Origin: Salinisphaera sp.
Lineage (GTDB): Bacteria; Pseudomonadota; Gammaproteobacteria; Nevskiales; Salinisphaeraceae
Length of the DNA stretch: 64,000 nt
Reading direction: 5' to 3'
Assembly: GCA_027858915.1 (NCBI GenBank)
Contig: JAQIBT010000165.1
Span: 1 to 64,000 of the forward strand
Shown: piece by piece, positions 1 to 11,800 of the stretch
Layout of the letters: each line of letters starts with the position of its first letter
Numbering within the stretch: position 1 is the stretch's first letter
Notes under the pieces: model-generated
The model's database searches: none
Told to the model about the DNA's origin: nothing
What the model saw: the letters and a program-made list of their open reading frames with translations, nothing else
Made by a program: the position numbers and the translations under genes

Positions 1-770
1 GAAGCCGTCGAACGTTTTTGGCATGGCGCGTTTCGGCTGCGCTCTTCCAGGCGAGCACGCAAGACATGGCTTGGTTGTTGATTGGACTCAGCAAGCGCCG
101 CGGGTTCTCCTTTGCTCTGCAACCCGATTGTTCCGTGGATTTCGGCGATTCGAGCTGGGGGTTTCACGCTGCTGCGCGACTCCCTTTCGTTTGCTTGTCC
201 AAACGAAAGGAAGCAAAGAAAAAGACACTCGCTCTCCGCGCCGGCTGCGCCGGTCCACTCCGATGCTCACGTCGAAGGGATGCGGCCAGAACTCGGGCCG
301 CTTTGGCGGCCCTCAAACAGACTGGCCACACCGATGCTGTGCATCGGACACCCTTCGCCACTGCGCGTCTCCGTCGCTGCGCCACGGGCCCCAATACATA
401 TACGAGCCACGAGTCGTCTCGATCGCCTTGCCTGTATTCGTTCCCTTGGGCGTAGCGCCGAGCAGTGGAGGCCAAAAGAGAAAAAGACGGCCGGATGTCT
501 GAGTCGTGCGCAGCACGGCGAGTTTCCGGCTGTCCTCTTTCGGCCAGAGCCGCGCAGCGCATCGATGCGCAGCATCGGCGCGAAACCCCAGCTTCGACCA
601 CGTCCAAATGACCTGGACCCGCCGGTTTCGAGCACCGGCCGAACCGGCGCAAAACCTCAGCCAAATCGCCCATATCGATGCAGCGATCAGTTGGTCTCGG
701 AATAAGGTAAAACCAGACTTCCGGAGATTGATACTGGCTCAAGGAACCAGAACCCCGCCCCGTATCAGCT
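1..770. other. Hairpin-rich intergenic region without a convincing gene
   Basis: Several overlapping open frames exist on both strands, but none shows a domain, a ribosome binding site or a sensible protein composition; their products are rich in Arg, Pro, Ser and Ala, as expected from GC-rich non-coding DNA. The stretch is full of short inverted repeats, for example around 183-210, and runs such as GAAGCAAAGAAAAAGACAC that resemble dispersed intergenic repeats of other Proteobacteria (from memory, not searched). The 5' part could contain the end of a gene lying outside the window, but I see no evidence for one. Confidence 0.5.
183..210. repeat. Perfect 11-bp inverted repeat (hairpin)
   Basis: CCTTTCGTTTG at 183-193 and its exact reverse complement CAAACGAAAGG at 200-210 flank a 6-base loop. 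There is no U-run directly after either arm, so it is not a classical terminator; it looks like part of a dispersed palindromic repeat. Confidence 0.6.
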
Positions 771-1655
771 CTACCCAAAAACCACCGTACGTTCGCCGTT
801 CACGAAAACCCGCCCTTCCAGATGCAGTTTCACTGCCCGCGACAAGGCGCGACACTCGCAATCCCGTCCAATGGCGACGAGGTCCGGGGCGCGATCGGTG
901 TGGCGGACGCGGGCCAGGCTCTGCTCGATGATGGGGCCTTCGTCCAGATTGGGAGTGACGTAGTGGGCGGTAGCGCCGATCTGTTTCACGCCGCGGGCGT
1001 GGGCACGGTGGTACGGGTGGGCGCCTTTGAAGCCCGGCAGGAACGAATGATGGATATTGATGGCGCGGCCGGCCAGCGAGCGCGCTAGTTCGTCGCTGAG
1101 TATCTGCATGTAGCGGGCCAGAACGAGCAATTCGGTGCCCGTCTCATCGATCAGTGACCGCAGTTGGCTTTCCTGTTGCACACGCGTGTCGTTGTTGACC
1201 GGCAGATGCTCGAACCGGCAACCGTATTGTCGGGCCAGCGGTTCCAGGTCGGCGTGATTGGACACGACGGCGGCAATGGACATGGGCAGTTCGCCGCGCG
1301 CATGGCGATACAGCAGATCGCGCAGACAGTGGTCGAGCTTGGACACCATGATCAACACCGGCATTCGGCGCGTTATCGGCACCAGCTCGCTTTGCAGATC
1401 GAACCGTTCTGCCAGACGTTCACGCTCGGCAGAGAATCCCTCGGCGTCGAAATTATCCGACTCGTCGACGTGAAACGCGACGCGCGCAAAGAAGCGATGG
1501 GTGTCGCGATCGTCGTATTGATCGAGCTCTTCTATATAGCCGCCCTGTCGATCGATACTGTCGCTCAGTGCTGCGACCTGCCCGCGCAGGCTGGGGCCAG
1601 CGGCCGTCAGTACGTACCCGCCTGCCCCGGTTTCATCCCTGGGCTGCGGGCTCAT
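771..1655 (-). CDS. purU: Formyltetrahydrofolate deformylase PurU
   Basis: Hydrolyses 10-formyl-THF to formate and THF in the cytoplasm. The 294-residue protein has the expected PurU architecture: an N-terminal ACT-like segment (about residues 13-90) and a formyltransferase-fold catalytic domain. The hallmark stretch NIHHSFLPGFKGAHPYHRA and the downstream GATAHYVTPNLDEGPIIEQ carry the conserved Asn, His and Asp catalytic residues of the family. Length is normal (about 280-295). Its start overlaps the stop of soxG by 4 bases (ATGA), indicating translational coupling. As last gene of the sarcosine operon it would recycle one-carbon units released as 5,10-methylene-THF and oxidised to formyl-THF, the same association seen in betaine-catabolic operons of pseudomonads. 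Identity is secure; the operon role is inferred from context. Confidence 0.95.
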   Translation of the reverse strand: MSPQPRDETGAGGYVLTAAGPSLRGQVAALSDSIDRQGGYIEELDQYDDRDTHRFFARVAFHVDESDNFDAEGFSAERERLAERFDLQSELVPITRRMPVLIMVSKLDHCLRDLLYRHARGELPMSIAAVVSNHADLEPLARQYGCRFEHLPVNNDTRVQQESQLRSLIDETGTELLVLARYMQILSDELARSLAGRAINIHHSFLPGFKGAHPYHRAHARGVKQIGATAHYVTPNLDEGPIIEQSLARVRHTDRAPDLVAIGRDCECRALSRAVKLHLEGRVFVNGERTVVFG

Positions 1656-2335
1656 GAGGCGTTAACGGCCTCGTCGAAGTCGTTGTCGGCGGATGCCGAT
1701 AACGCCAGCGTGGCATCAGCCGGCAGAATCTCGCAGCCGTATTCTTCGCTCGCATCGACCAGCCACTGCCAGAGATAGTCGGCAAAACTGCGCCGCACCA
1801 CGATCTCGAAGCGTTCGCCCGCTTCGACCACGCGCAGGAAGATCGCGCTCTTGGCCAGCGTCGAGCGCGTACAGAAGCCGGCCTGGGCTTCGCGCGGATG
1901 CAGGTCGAGCGTGCTGCCCTTGGCCAGTACGTCGCGGGCATGCTCGCCGGCGAGCGTGATCAGCGTCTGGCCGCCGGACAGGTCGACTACACCGGCGTGC
2001 TGGTCAGCCAGCGCTTCGCGCAGGGATATCAACCATTCGTGCCGTGTCTCGGCGGCCACCAGCACCAGCCATTCTGTTGGCCCCATCCAGCCGATCACCA
2101 CGCCCTCGCCTTCTACCCAGGTATTGGGCGTCTTTGGCAGGGCTATGCCGAATACACGTGAACAGGCGGCCATCAAGGCCTCATCGTCGGCCTTGCCGCG
2201 CAACGAGAAATGGCCGAGGAACGGGCGCTCGCCGAGCGATACGCCGGATTGGGCCGCACTCTGGCCGTCGGCCGGCTGGCCCTGGATGCTATGCGGCCGG
2301 CCAATCAGCGGGCTTTCCATGACGGGTTCAGACAT
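1652..2335 (-). CDS. soxG: Sarcosine oxidase gamma subunit SoxG
   Basis: Small gamma subunit of heterotetrameric sarcosine oxidase, which converts sarcosine, THF and O2 to glycine, 5,10-methylene-THF and H2O2. About 227 residues, as usual for SoxG. I chose the ATG at 2335 because AAGGAG lies 9 bases upstream; an in-frame GTG at 2353 overlaps that site and is less likely. The start lies inside the 3' end of soxA (8-base overlap) and the stop overlaps purU by 4 bases, so the gene is tightly coupled on both sides. The family is weakly conserved in sequence, so the call leans on position between soxA and purU as well as the GcvT-like composition. Confidence 0.9.
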   Translation of the reverse strand: MSEPVMESPLIGRPHSIQGQPADGQSAAQSGVSLGERPFLGHFSLRGKADDEALMAACSRVFGIALPKTPNTWVEGEGVVIGWMGPTEWLVLVAAETRHEWLISLREALADQHAGVVDLSGGQTLITLAGEHARDVLAKGSTLDLHPREAQAGFCTRSTLAKSAIFLRVVEAGERFEIVVRRSFADYLWQWLVDASEEYGCEILPADATLALSASADNDFDEAVNAS

Positions 2336-5300
2336 TTTGACGCGCTCCTTCACGGTCGTAGAACACAGGGCCGGCGATTGTTGCGGCGATCACGCTGCCG
2401 TCGGGCTGCGGCGAATAGACGGTCTCACCCATCCGGGACTGGCCGTCCTTGACCAACGCCAGGGCAAAGGAATGACCGAGCGTGACGCTGTGGTAGCTCG
2501 ACGACACGTGCCCGACCATCGGCATGGGCAGCGGCGCTTGTGGATCATCGACCAGCTGCGCGCCTTCCGGCAGGACGACCGTGCCGTCGGTGGGCAACAG
2601 GCCCACGAACTGCTTGCGGCCGCTGGCGACGATATCGGGCCGGGCCAACGAGCGCATGCCGATGAAGTCGGTCTTTTTCTTGCCGACTGCCCATTGCATG
2701 CCCATGTCCATCGGCGTCATGGAGCCGTCGGTATCCTGGCCGGCGACGATGAAGCCTTTCTCGGCGCGCAGGATATGCATCGTTTCGGTGCCGTAGACGG
2801 TGATGCCATATGGCGCGCCGGCGGCCATCACGGCTTCCCAGACGTAGCGGCCATGGTTGGCATCAACGTTGATCTCGAAAGCCAGTTCACCGGTAAAACT
2901 GATGCGGAATACCCGGGCGGCCACGCCGGCCACGGTGCCTTCGCGAAAAGTCATGAAGGCAAACGCGTCGCGATCGAAATCGATGTCGTTGCAGAGTGCC
3001 TGCAGCACCTCGCGGGACTTCGGGCCATTGACGGCAATGGTGGCCCACTGATCGGTTATCGACGTAAAGAACACGTCCATATCCGGCCATTCGGTCTGGT
3101 GCCAGGCCTCCAGCCAGTTCATCACGCCGGCCGCACCGCCGGTGGTGGTGGTGAGGAAATAATGATTGTCGCCGAGCTTGGCGGTAACGCCGTCGTCGAA
3201 GATCATGCCGTCTTCGTGCAGCATGAGGCCATAGCGGCAGGTGCCGGTCTTCATGTTGCGGCGGGCGCCGGTGTAGATCAGGTCGAGGAACCGATCGGCA
3301 TCGGCGCCGTGCACCTCGATCTTGCCGAGCGTTGAGGCATCGAGCACGCCGGCTGCCGTGCGCGTGGTCTGGCATTCCCGATCCAGCGATTCCTGCATGG
3401 ATTCGCCGTCTTTCGGGTAGTACCAGGGCCGCTTCCACTGGCCGACATTCTCGAACAGCGCGCCGTGTGCGGCATGCCATTCGTGCATTGCGGTCTTGCG
3501 CTCTGGATCGAACAGATGACCGGCGTTGCGCCCCGCGAGCGCGCCGAAGGAGATCGGCGTATAAGCCGGCCGGAACGTGGTTGTGCCGGTCTCGGCGATG
3601 CTCTTGCCCAGCGTGGCGGCGAGGATCGCCATGCCGTTGATGTTGCCGAGCTTGCCCTGATCGGTGCCAAAACCCAGCGCGGTGTAGCGCTTGACGTGTT
3701 CGACCGACTCGTAGCCTTCACGGACCGCCAGCGCAATATCTGCTGCGCTGGTGTCGTTCTGGAAGTCTACGAACTGCTTGGGTCCGCGGCTGATCGGCGC
3801 GCCGCTCGGCGCAAGCCAGAAAGGCCGGATTGGCATGGTCTCGCCGGCTGCTGGCGCGCTCGGCGCGGTGCCGGCGGTTGGCTCGAAACCAGCGGCTGCC
3901 GCGGCTGCATCGCCGCGCTCGAAGCCTTGCGCCAGACAATCCCGCAGATTGAAATGGCCGGTGACCGATCCGGCCGATGTCTGGCCCGGATTGTCCGCAC
4001 CGGGCAGGAAACAGGCGGCCTGGTCGTCCCATACCGGCTTGGAGCCGATATGACAGTGCAGATGCACGACCGGCGACCAGCCGCCGGAACTGGCCACCAG
4101 ATCGCAGCTAATCTTCCAGCGGTCGCCGGTGAGCTGTTCGCCGGACAGCCGCCCGATCTCGACGCTCCTGACCCGGCGCCCGCCACGTGCCTTGATCAAG
4201 GTGCAGCCGTCGTGAATAGGAATCTTTGCCGCACGGACCGCGGCTGCCAGCGCCCCGCTGGGCCGCCGACGCACGTCCACCACGGCCGCCACATCGATAC
4301 CGGCCGCGTGCAGATCGAGTGCGGTGCCATAGGCGCTGTCGTTGTTGGTGAATACCACCGCGCGATAGCCCGGCGTCACGCCGTAGCGATTGATATAGAT
4401 CGACACGGCCGAGGCCGTCATCACGCCGGGCCGGTCGTTGTTGCCGAATACGAGCGGGCGCTCCAGCGCGCCGGTGGCCAGTACCACCTGCCGGGCACGC
4501 ACGCGCCACAGACGATGCCGCACGCCGTGGGCCGCCGGCTGGCCGAGATAGTCGCCGCGGTCTTCCATCAAGCCGATGAAGTTGTGGTCGTAGTTGCCGA
4601 ACGCGGTCGTGCGCGTGAGCAGGCGCACGTCCGGCATGGCGGCGAGTTCAGCGACCGTGTTGGCAATCCAGTCGCGATTGGAACGGCCATCGACGTGGTT
4701 GTCGGGCGCATCGCGTCCGGACAGCAGCGAGCCGCCGAATGCCGGATTCTCATCGACCAGGATCACGCGCGCGCCTGCGCTGGCTGCGCGCTGTGCAGCC
4801 GCCAACCCGGCCGGGCCGCCGCCTACCACCAGCACGTCGCAGTGTGCGTTCATGTGGTCGTAGCGATCGGCGTCGGGCTCGATCGGCGACTCGCCGATGC
4901 CCGCCACCGCGCGGATCTTCTCCTCATAGCGCGGCCAGTAGGTGGCCGGCCACTTGAAGGTCTTGTAGTAGAAACCGGCCGGCAGCATGCGCGCGAACAT
5001 GTTGTTCACGCTCAGGGGATCGAAGCCGAGGCGCGCGCTGGTAGAGGCGACCAGACCGTCGAACAGCTCGACCTGCGTGGCTCGCTGATCGGGCCGGGTA
5101 GTGGCGCCGGTGCCAACCTGGAAGATGGCGTTGGGCTCTTCCGGCCCGGCGCCGACAATACCGCGCGGCCGGTGATACTTGAAGCTGCGGCCAATCACCG
5201 ATACGCCATTGGCCAGCAAGGCCGAGGCGAGCGTATCGCCGGGATGGCCCTGGTAGCGGCGGCCGTTGAAGGTGAACGTCAGCTCGCGGGCGCGGTCGAT

Positions 5301-5336
5301 GCCGCCGCCCTGTGACAAACGATGGGTCTGACTCAT
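2328..5336 (-). CDS. soxA: Sarcosine oxidase alpha subunit SoxA
   Basis: Large (1002 aa) NAD+-binding and THF-handling subunit of heterotetrameric sarcosine oxidase. The N-terminal 100 residues form the ferredoxin-like domain (RYQGHPGDTLASALLANGV), without cluster-binding cysteines as is normal for this family. A dinucleotide-binding fold follows near residue 170 (VVGGGPAGLAAAQRAASAGA, GxGxxG motif), and the C-terminal 400 residues match the GcvT/aminomethyltransferase fold that binds THF and accepts the methylene group (GEHxxEWH-like start, then LDLIYTGARRNMKTGTCRYG). Overlaps soxD by 4 bases upstream and soxG by 8 downstream. Length and domain order are canonical. Confidence 0.97.
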   Translation of the reverse strand: MSQTHRLSQGGGIDRARELTFTFNGRRYQGHPGDTLASALLANGVSVIGRSFKYHRPRGIVGAGPEEPNAIFQVGTGATTRPDQRATQVELFDGLVASTSARLGFDPLSVNNMFARMLPAGFYYKTFKWPATYWPRYEEKIRAVAGIGESPIEPDADRYDHMNAHCDVLVVGGGPAGLAAAQRAASAGARVILVDENPAFGGSLLSGRDAPDNHVDGRSNRDWIANTVAELAAMPDVRLLTRTTAFGNYDHNFIGLMEDRGDYLGQPAAHGVRHRLWRVRARQVVLATGALERPLVFGNNDRPGVMTASAVSIYINRYGVTPGYRAVVFTNNDSAYGTALDLHAAGIDVAAVVDVRRRPSGALAAAVRAAKIPIHDGCTLIKARGGRRVRSVEIGRLSGEQLTGDRWKISCDLVASSGGWSPVVHLHCHIGSKPVWDDQAACFLPGADNPGQTSAGSVTGHFNLRDCLAQGFERGDAAAAAAGFEPTAGTAPSAPAAGETMPIRPFWLAPSGAPISRGPKQFVDFQNDTSAADIALAVREGYESVEHVKRYTALGFGTDQGKLGNINGMAILAATLGKSIAETGTTTFRPAYTPISFGALAGRNAGHLFDPERKTAMHEWHAAHGALFENVGQWKRPWYYPKDGESMQESLDRECQTTRTAAGVLDASTLGKIEVHGADADRFLDLIYTGARRNMKTGTCRYGLMLHEDGMIFDDGVTAKLGDNHYFLTTTTGGAAGVMNWLEAWHQTEWPDMDVFFTSITDQWATIAVNGPKSREVLQALCNDIDFDRDAFAFMTFREGTVAGVAARVFRISFTGELAFEINVDANHGRYVWEAVMAAGAPYGITVYGTETMHILRAEKGFIVAGQDTDGSMTPMDMGMQWAVGKKKTDFIGMRSLARPDIVASGRKQFVGLLPTDGTVVLPEGAQLVDDPQAPLPMPMVGHVSSSYHSVTLGHSFALALVKDGQSRMGETVYSPQPDGSVIAATIAGPVFYDREGARQNV

Positions 5337-5620
5337 GACGACTCTCCGCCAGCGGCGGCACTTTCACCCATGCGCCGTATCGATTCGATGCGATAAGTCA
5401 CGGTATGGCGCGTGACCTGGAAGAACTGGCCGCAGCCGTGGACGTGGCGCCATTGTTCGTGATGCATGCCGCGCGGGTTGCGGCGCATGAACAGATAATC
5501 GGCCCACTCGGCGTCGGTCGTCGCACTCGGGTCTTGCGGACGCTGGATACCGCCCTCGCCTGCGTAGGAAAATTCCTGCTGGTCTCGCGGGCCGCACCAG
5601 GGGCAATCGATCTGAAACAT
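5333..5620 (-). CDS. soxD: Sarcosine oxidase delta subunit SoxD
   Basis: 95-residue zinc-binding delta subunit of heterotetrameric sarcosine oxidase. The pattern CPWCGPRDQQEF near the N-terminus and HVHGCGQFFQVTR in the C-terminal half supply the Cys/His zinc ligands typical of SoxD. The middle has the expected DYLFMRRNPRGMHHEQW block, where the family contacts the alpha subunit. The stop overlaps the soxA start (ATGA). It lies 51 bases downstream of soxB in the same operon. Confidence 0.95.
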   Translation of the reverse strand: MFQIDCPWCGPRDQQEFSYAGEGGIQRPQDPSATTDAEWADYLFMRRNPRGMHHEQWRHVHGCGQFFQVTRHTVTYRIESIRRMGESAAAGGESS

Positions 5621-5671
5621 GGGTCTTTCCTCAAAGAACGGTTGACGCGTACTGCATATCGAGTCCGTGTG

Positions 5672-6925
5672 TCAGTGCGCCACGCCGGCAGCGCCGTGCT
5701 CGTCCACGAGATATCCCGTGGTATAGCGGTCCAGCGAGAACGCCGCGTTGATCGGATGCGGCTCGCCGGTAGCCAGCGTGTGGGCAAATACCCAGCCCGA
5801 ACCGGGCGTTGCCTTGAAGCCGCCGGTGCCCCAGCCGCAGTTGATGAACAGATTCTCGACCGGCGTCTTGCCGATGATGGGCGTCGCGTCGGGCGTGATA
5901 TCCACGATGCCGCCCCAGTGGCGCAGCATCCGCATGCGCGAAAAGACAGGGAACAGTTCCTTGATCGCCGCCAGCGTGTCTTCGATGATATTGAAGCTGC
6001 CGCGCTGGCCGTAGCCGGTGTAGCTGTCGATACCGGCGCCGATCACCAGCTCGCCCTTGTCGGACTGGCTGATATAGCCGTGCACGGCGTTGGACATGAT
6101 GACCGTATCCAGAATCGGCTTGACTGGCTCGGACACCAGCGCCTGCAGTGGATGCGACTCTATCGGCAGGCGAAAGCCCGCCATGTCGGCCAGCACGCCG
6201 GAGTGACCGGCCACCACGATACCGACCTTCTTCGCCTTGATCGTGCCGCGCGTGGTCTCCACGCCGGTGACCCGGCCGCCGTCGCGCAGGATATTGGTGA
6301 CTTCGCAGTTCTCGATGATGTCCACGCCGCGGGCGTCCGCCGCGCGCGCAAAGCCCCAGGCCACACCGTCGTGACGCGCGGTGCCGGCACGCGGCTGGAA
6401 CGACGAACCCAGAATCGGATAGCGGGCGTTGGGCGAGGTGTTGAGATACGGCACCGCGCGCTTGATCTGCTCGGCGTTGACCACTTCACCGTCGATGCCG
6501 TTGAGCCGATTGGCATTGACGCGCCGATGGATATCGCGCATCTCCTGCAGCGTATGGCCCAGGTTGTACACGCCGCGCTGGGAGAACATGACGTTGTAGT
6601 TCAGCTCCTGGCTCAGCCCTTCCCAGAGCTTGAGCGACTTCTCGAACAGATGCGCCGACTCGTCGTAGAGATAGTTGGAGCGCACGATCGTGGTGTTGCG
6701 CGCCGTGTTGCCGCCGCCCAGCCAGCCTTTCTCGACCACCGCGACGTTCGTGATGCCGTGTTCCCTGGCCAGGTAATAGGCCGTGGCCAGACCGTGGCCG
6801 CCGGCGCCGATGATGACCACGTCATATTCGGGCTGTGGCTCTGCGCTGCGCCAGGCGCGGCCCCATTTCTCATGATGCGACAAGGCGTTGCGCGCAAGCG
6901 AGAAGATCGAGTAGCGGTTATTCAT
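5672..6925 (-). CDS. soxB: Sarcosine oxidase beta subunit SoxB
   Basis: Catalytic FAD/FMN-carrying beta subunit (DAO family) that oxidises sarcosine. The flavin-binding motif [20 protein letters not shown] sits near residues 32-51, and the C-terminus has the [18 protein letters not shown] block of the family. The open frame extends upstream to 7036, but conservation begins at [14 protein letters not shown], so I start at ATG 6925 (417 aa, usual length about 415). The flavin-linking region around [15 protein letters not shown] is intact. The ribosome binding site is weak. It is separated from sdaA by 76 bases, so it may have reduced coupling to that gene. Confidence 0.95.
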   Translation of the reverse strand: MNNRYSIFSLARNALSHHEKWGRAWRSAEPQPEYDVVIIGAGGHGLATAYYLAREHGITNVAVVEKGWLGGGNTARNTTIVRSNYLYDESAHLFEKSLKLWEGLSQELNYNVMFSQRGVYNLGHTLQEMRDIHRRVNANRLNGIDGEVVNAEQIKRAVPYLNTSPNARYPILGSSFQPRAGTARHDGVAWGFARAADARGVDIIENCEVTNILRDGGRVTGVETTRGTIKAKKVGIVVAGHSGVLADMAGFRLPIESHPLQALVSEPVKPILDTVIMSNAVHGYISQSDKGELVIGAGIDSYTGYGQRGSFNIIEDTLAAIKELFPVFSRMRMLRHWGGIVDITPDATPIIGKTPVENLFINCGWGTGGFKATPGSGWVFAHTLATGEPHPINAAFSLDRYTTGYLVDEHGAAGVAH

Positions 6926-7001
6926 GACAGTTGTCCGGACGTGATGAACATAGGGCCTGAGCCGAGGCGGCTGGCGTATTGACGGCCTGCGCCTGGCTGG
7001 C

Positions 7002-8361
<1,360 letters not shown>

Positions 8362-8372
<11 letters not shown>

Positions 8373-8433
8373 GGCCGACTCCCGGGTCCAGCCCGAAGTT
8401 CAGCCGGTCCGCCGTCACGCTGTCTGCCTGCAT
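8362..8433 (-). CDS. Possible 23-codon leader peptide coupled to sdaA
   Basis: A short frame encoding [20 protein letters not shown] followed by HGD ends with a TAG that lies inside the first codons of sdaA, 8 bases past its ATG. A perfect AGGAGG occurs 8 bases before the ATG at 8433 (a second in-frame ATG at 8439 is too close to it). The strong ribosome binding site and the stop/start overlap suggest translational coupling rather than chance, but the peptide has no recognisable family and no codon bias argument was possible. Confidence 0.35.
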
Positions 8434-8439
8434 TGCCAT

Positions 8440-8869
8440 AGCCTCCTGCATCGGTTCGATGCGCCTTGTCATCCGATTACATAGGCATCAGGGGCACGGT
8501 GACTTGTACGTTTGCGACATCATGGCGGGAGATTTCGCACGGCGTCTTCCGCTGAATGCTCGGGCGCCACCGAGAAGGTGCCCTGCCAAGTCCGGGCCGG
8601 CCGCGGGCGGACGGCATAGCCAGCAGCCGGAGAGCTGAAGGGCGATGCCGAGGGGTCTGCCCTCATCCTGGATACAGCATACAGTCGTTGCGTAAGGCCA
8701 GCGGCTCCTTCTTGGCGCACATCGAATGGACTGATCTGCAGAGCCTGCACTCGATTGGGCATGTTATCTTTTTAACGTCGATCCCATGCCCGTGACGTAT
8801 CGTTTGTCCTATTACCCGCGATCCTGCGGTGGTAGGCTTTGGCATATTTGCGCCCCAACCCTCGACCGC
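8440..8869. promoter_or_regulatory. Divergent intergenic region between sdaA operon and DUF748 gene
   Basis: About 430 bases upstream of both the sarcosine operon (minus) and the AsmA-like gene (plus), so it must hold both promoters. The central part 8530-8680 is rich in short inverted repeats (for example CACC-GAGAA-GGTG near 8568-8580). No perfect sigma-70 promoter stands out. I could not assign an operator for a sarcosine or betaine regulator. Confidence 0.4.
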
Positions 8870-11800
8870 ATGAAGCTTTCTCGTAGCGCGTGGCGTGCAC
8901 TGGCCGGTTTTGGCCTTCTGATCGTGGTGCTGGGCGCGATAGCCGTGTTCGCCCCGCCTGTCGTGGTTCGTTATGCCCTGCTGCATTATCTGCAAAGCCA
9001 AGGCATAGACGCGACGATCGAGAATGTTGACGCCAACCTGTTTACCGGCCATATCGCTATCGATAGTGCTCGCGGCCGACGCGACCATCGGACCGTGTTC
9101 GATATCGGTCATCTGGCGCTGAATCTGCGCTATCCGCCGCTGTGGGATAAAAAGGTGGCCCTGTCGCATCTTTCAATATCGAACAGCTCGCTCGGCGTGC
9201 GCCATACCGCAGGCGGCGCGATACGGGTCGGCGGGGTCCCGTTGATCTCGAACTCGCAAGCTCCCGGGAGCGGCGCAAGCTGGACTTTTGGGCTGTCGCA
9301 GCTCTCGATTGCGCAGGTAACGGTTCACTACAGCCGGCCAAAATCTCCTGCCTATCAGGCTGTGACGCAGGATGTGGTTGTCAACAAGCTCCGTATGTCA
9401 AACATCGAACCCTGGCAGCGCAAGGCGCGAGTGACGCTGAACGCCGACCTGGCTGCCGGCAAGAGCGATGTCCGCATAGCCGGTCACGCGACGCCGTTTG
9501 CCAGCTCGAAGAAGGCAGAACTGCAGCTGCACACCACCGATCTGCATCTCGCCGTGTTGGCGTCGCTCATCCGCACGCAGCGGCTCGGCCAACTTGACGG
9601 CCAGATCGACAGCCATCAGCAGATCGACATGAGCTACAAGGCGAACCACGGCCTGCATGTCGATCTGAACGGCTCGGTGGACTGGCAGGACGCCGGCTAC
9701 GCACGGGCAAACGGGCTGGCAGTGAAAAGCCAGAACCTGGGGTGGACCGGCACGTCCCACGCCGACCTGCTCCGGGCCAATAAGCAACCCGGTCGAATCG
9801 AGCTAGACGGGTCGCTGCATGTCGCCCAGCTTGAGACACGACAGCCAGGAACCCTCGATTTCCATCAGGCTGACGGTCACTGGAAAGGCCGCGCCGAGGC
9901 CACGCTGGGTTCAGCGATACAACTCGATACCCAGGGCACGCTCTCGACCGCGGATACCCGCCTGAACTCGCCGGGGCGGCTGAGCCTCGCCGCTGAACGA
10001 AGCACGCTCGAGGGCAAGCTCAACCTGAGGTTCGGCGCCAAGGACAGCCAGATCGATACCGCCGGCAACCTCAGCGCCAAAGGCATGACGTTCAGCGTGC
10101 CTGACAGCCTGAAATTCACCAGTCAGACGTGGGACTGGCACGGCAAGAGCGAGACCCGTCTTGGCGGTCCCGCCACTCGTATCACGACCAATGGCCACGT
10201 CAGCGGCACCGCGCTGGCTCTCAACGTGCCAGGTACAGGTCAGTTCAAGGCGAACGCCGTCAACTGGCAGGGCGAGGCTGATATCCATAGCGCCGGCCTG
10301 TTCGCACGCAAGGCGGATGGCCAGCTTACACTGAGCCAGCCGACACTCGACATGACCAGTGTACCGCTGTCGATTGACGCCGACCGTTTGGTCTACGACG
10401 GCCACTATGCGCAACAGCCCGACGCTGCCGGCCACGCGCTGCGCTTGAGCATGAACGGTGCGATAGACAGCCACAAGATGCACGTCGTCGACACGGCGAT
10501 TGATGCGCCCTGGTTCTCGGCCCTGGAGTTGCACGGCGCCAACCTATCGATAGACGGCCTGGACCAGATACAGCTTGCGAGTCTCAAGGCCAGCGGCGTG
10601 CGCCTGCTGGGCGACACCAATACCTCGTCATCGGTGTTGAACGCCGTTTCATTGACCGCCCAATCGATCAAACTCTCGCAGCTGGCCCACTATAGCTTTG
10701 GCAAGGTGTCGATTGACGACGCGGATATCCATGTCCGCCGTACCCCAAGCGGCATGGGTGTCATCAGCCTGTTTCTCGGCAGCGGGTCCAAGAGCAGCTC
10801 AGGAGCCGGTCAGCCTTCGCAATCCAGCCCCCACACAAGACGTTCGACGCTCGCTGTCAAACACCTTGCCTTGTCTGGCCCGGCGGCCACGTTCGTCGAT
10901 ACCGCAGTCACGCCGAACGTGAAACTGAATGGCTCCGACCTGAATTTCACGCTCGAGGATCTGGATACCGCCAAACCGGCCCACGAGGCGAGCTATCGTC
11001 TGTCGCTCAACGTCGGCGCCTACGGCCATCTGAATTCCCGCGGCCAGATTGCGCCCCTGGCGCCCAACGGCATCAATATGAACCTGGATGCCTGGCTGCG
11101 CTCACTGGCCATGGCGCCGCTGTCCGGCTATCTGAACGCGGCCATGCGCCGTAAGATCGCGAATGGCGCTGCGGACGGCACGATGCATCTTAAAGCGACA
11201 CATGGCCAGCTCGACGGCACGCTCAAAACCACGCTGTCCAACTTCCGGCTGGCCGGCGGCGAGCAGGCAGAGACCAATATCGCCCTAGGCATATCACTGG
11301 ATTCGGCGTTGACGCTGGTACGAGGTCAGAATGACGTCATCAATTTCAAGACCCGGATCCTGGGCGACGTGACCAACCCGTATTTCTCGATCCGGAACCT
11401 CGTGCGCGAAGCCGTGCTGGCCGGCCTGCGCACCGCGCTGCTCAGCGATTATTCGCCGGTCGGCCTGCTCAACAAGGCGAAGAACGCGTTCCTGAACCTG
11501 TTCCGATCGGTGTCGGATCGCCCGGCGATTTTCGAGGCAGGGCGTCACTACATTCGCCCCGAAGATCGCGAGTATATGGGCCGTATCGCCCAGGCCATGG
11601 TCAGCCAGCCGGGATGGGATCTGATCGTCCAGGGGCACGCCAACCCCAGCGACGCCAAGGCGATGGCTTTGTTCAAGGGACAGAACACATCCCAGGGCGG
11701 CAAACAGGTCACACTGCGACAGTTGGCTCGAATGCGCGGCCAGGCCGTGCGCGATTACCTGGCCGCCCGCAACGTCAATCCCGATCGCATCCGACTGCAG

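Noticed and set aside
3465-5315. 616-codon open frame antisense to soxA
   Set aside because: Shadow frame caused by high GC and codon bias of soxA; no domain, no ribosome binding site.
8530-8680. Tandem glycine-riboswitch-like signal (GGAGAG followed by GCCGAGG) upstream of a gene
   Set aside because: It lies on the plus strand facing the DUF748 gene, not the glycine-related operon, and the CUCUCAGG and GGACAG parts are missing; most likely chance in GC-rich DNA.
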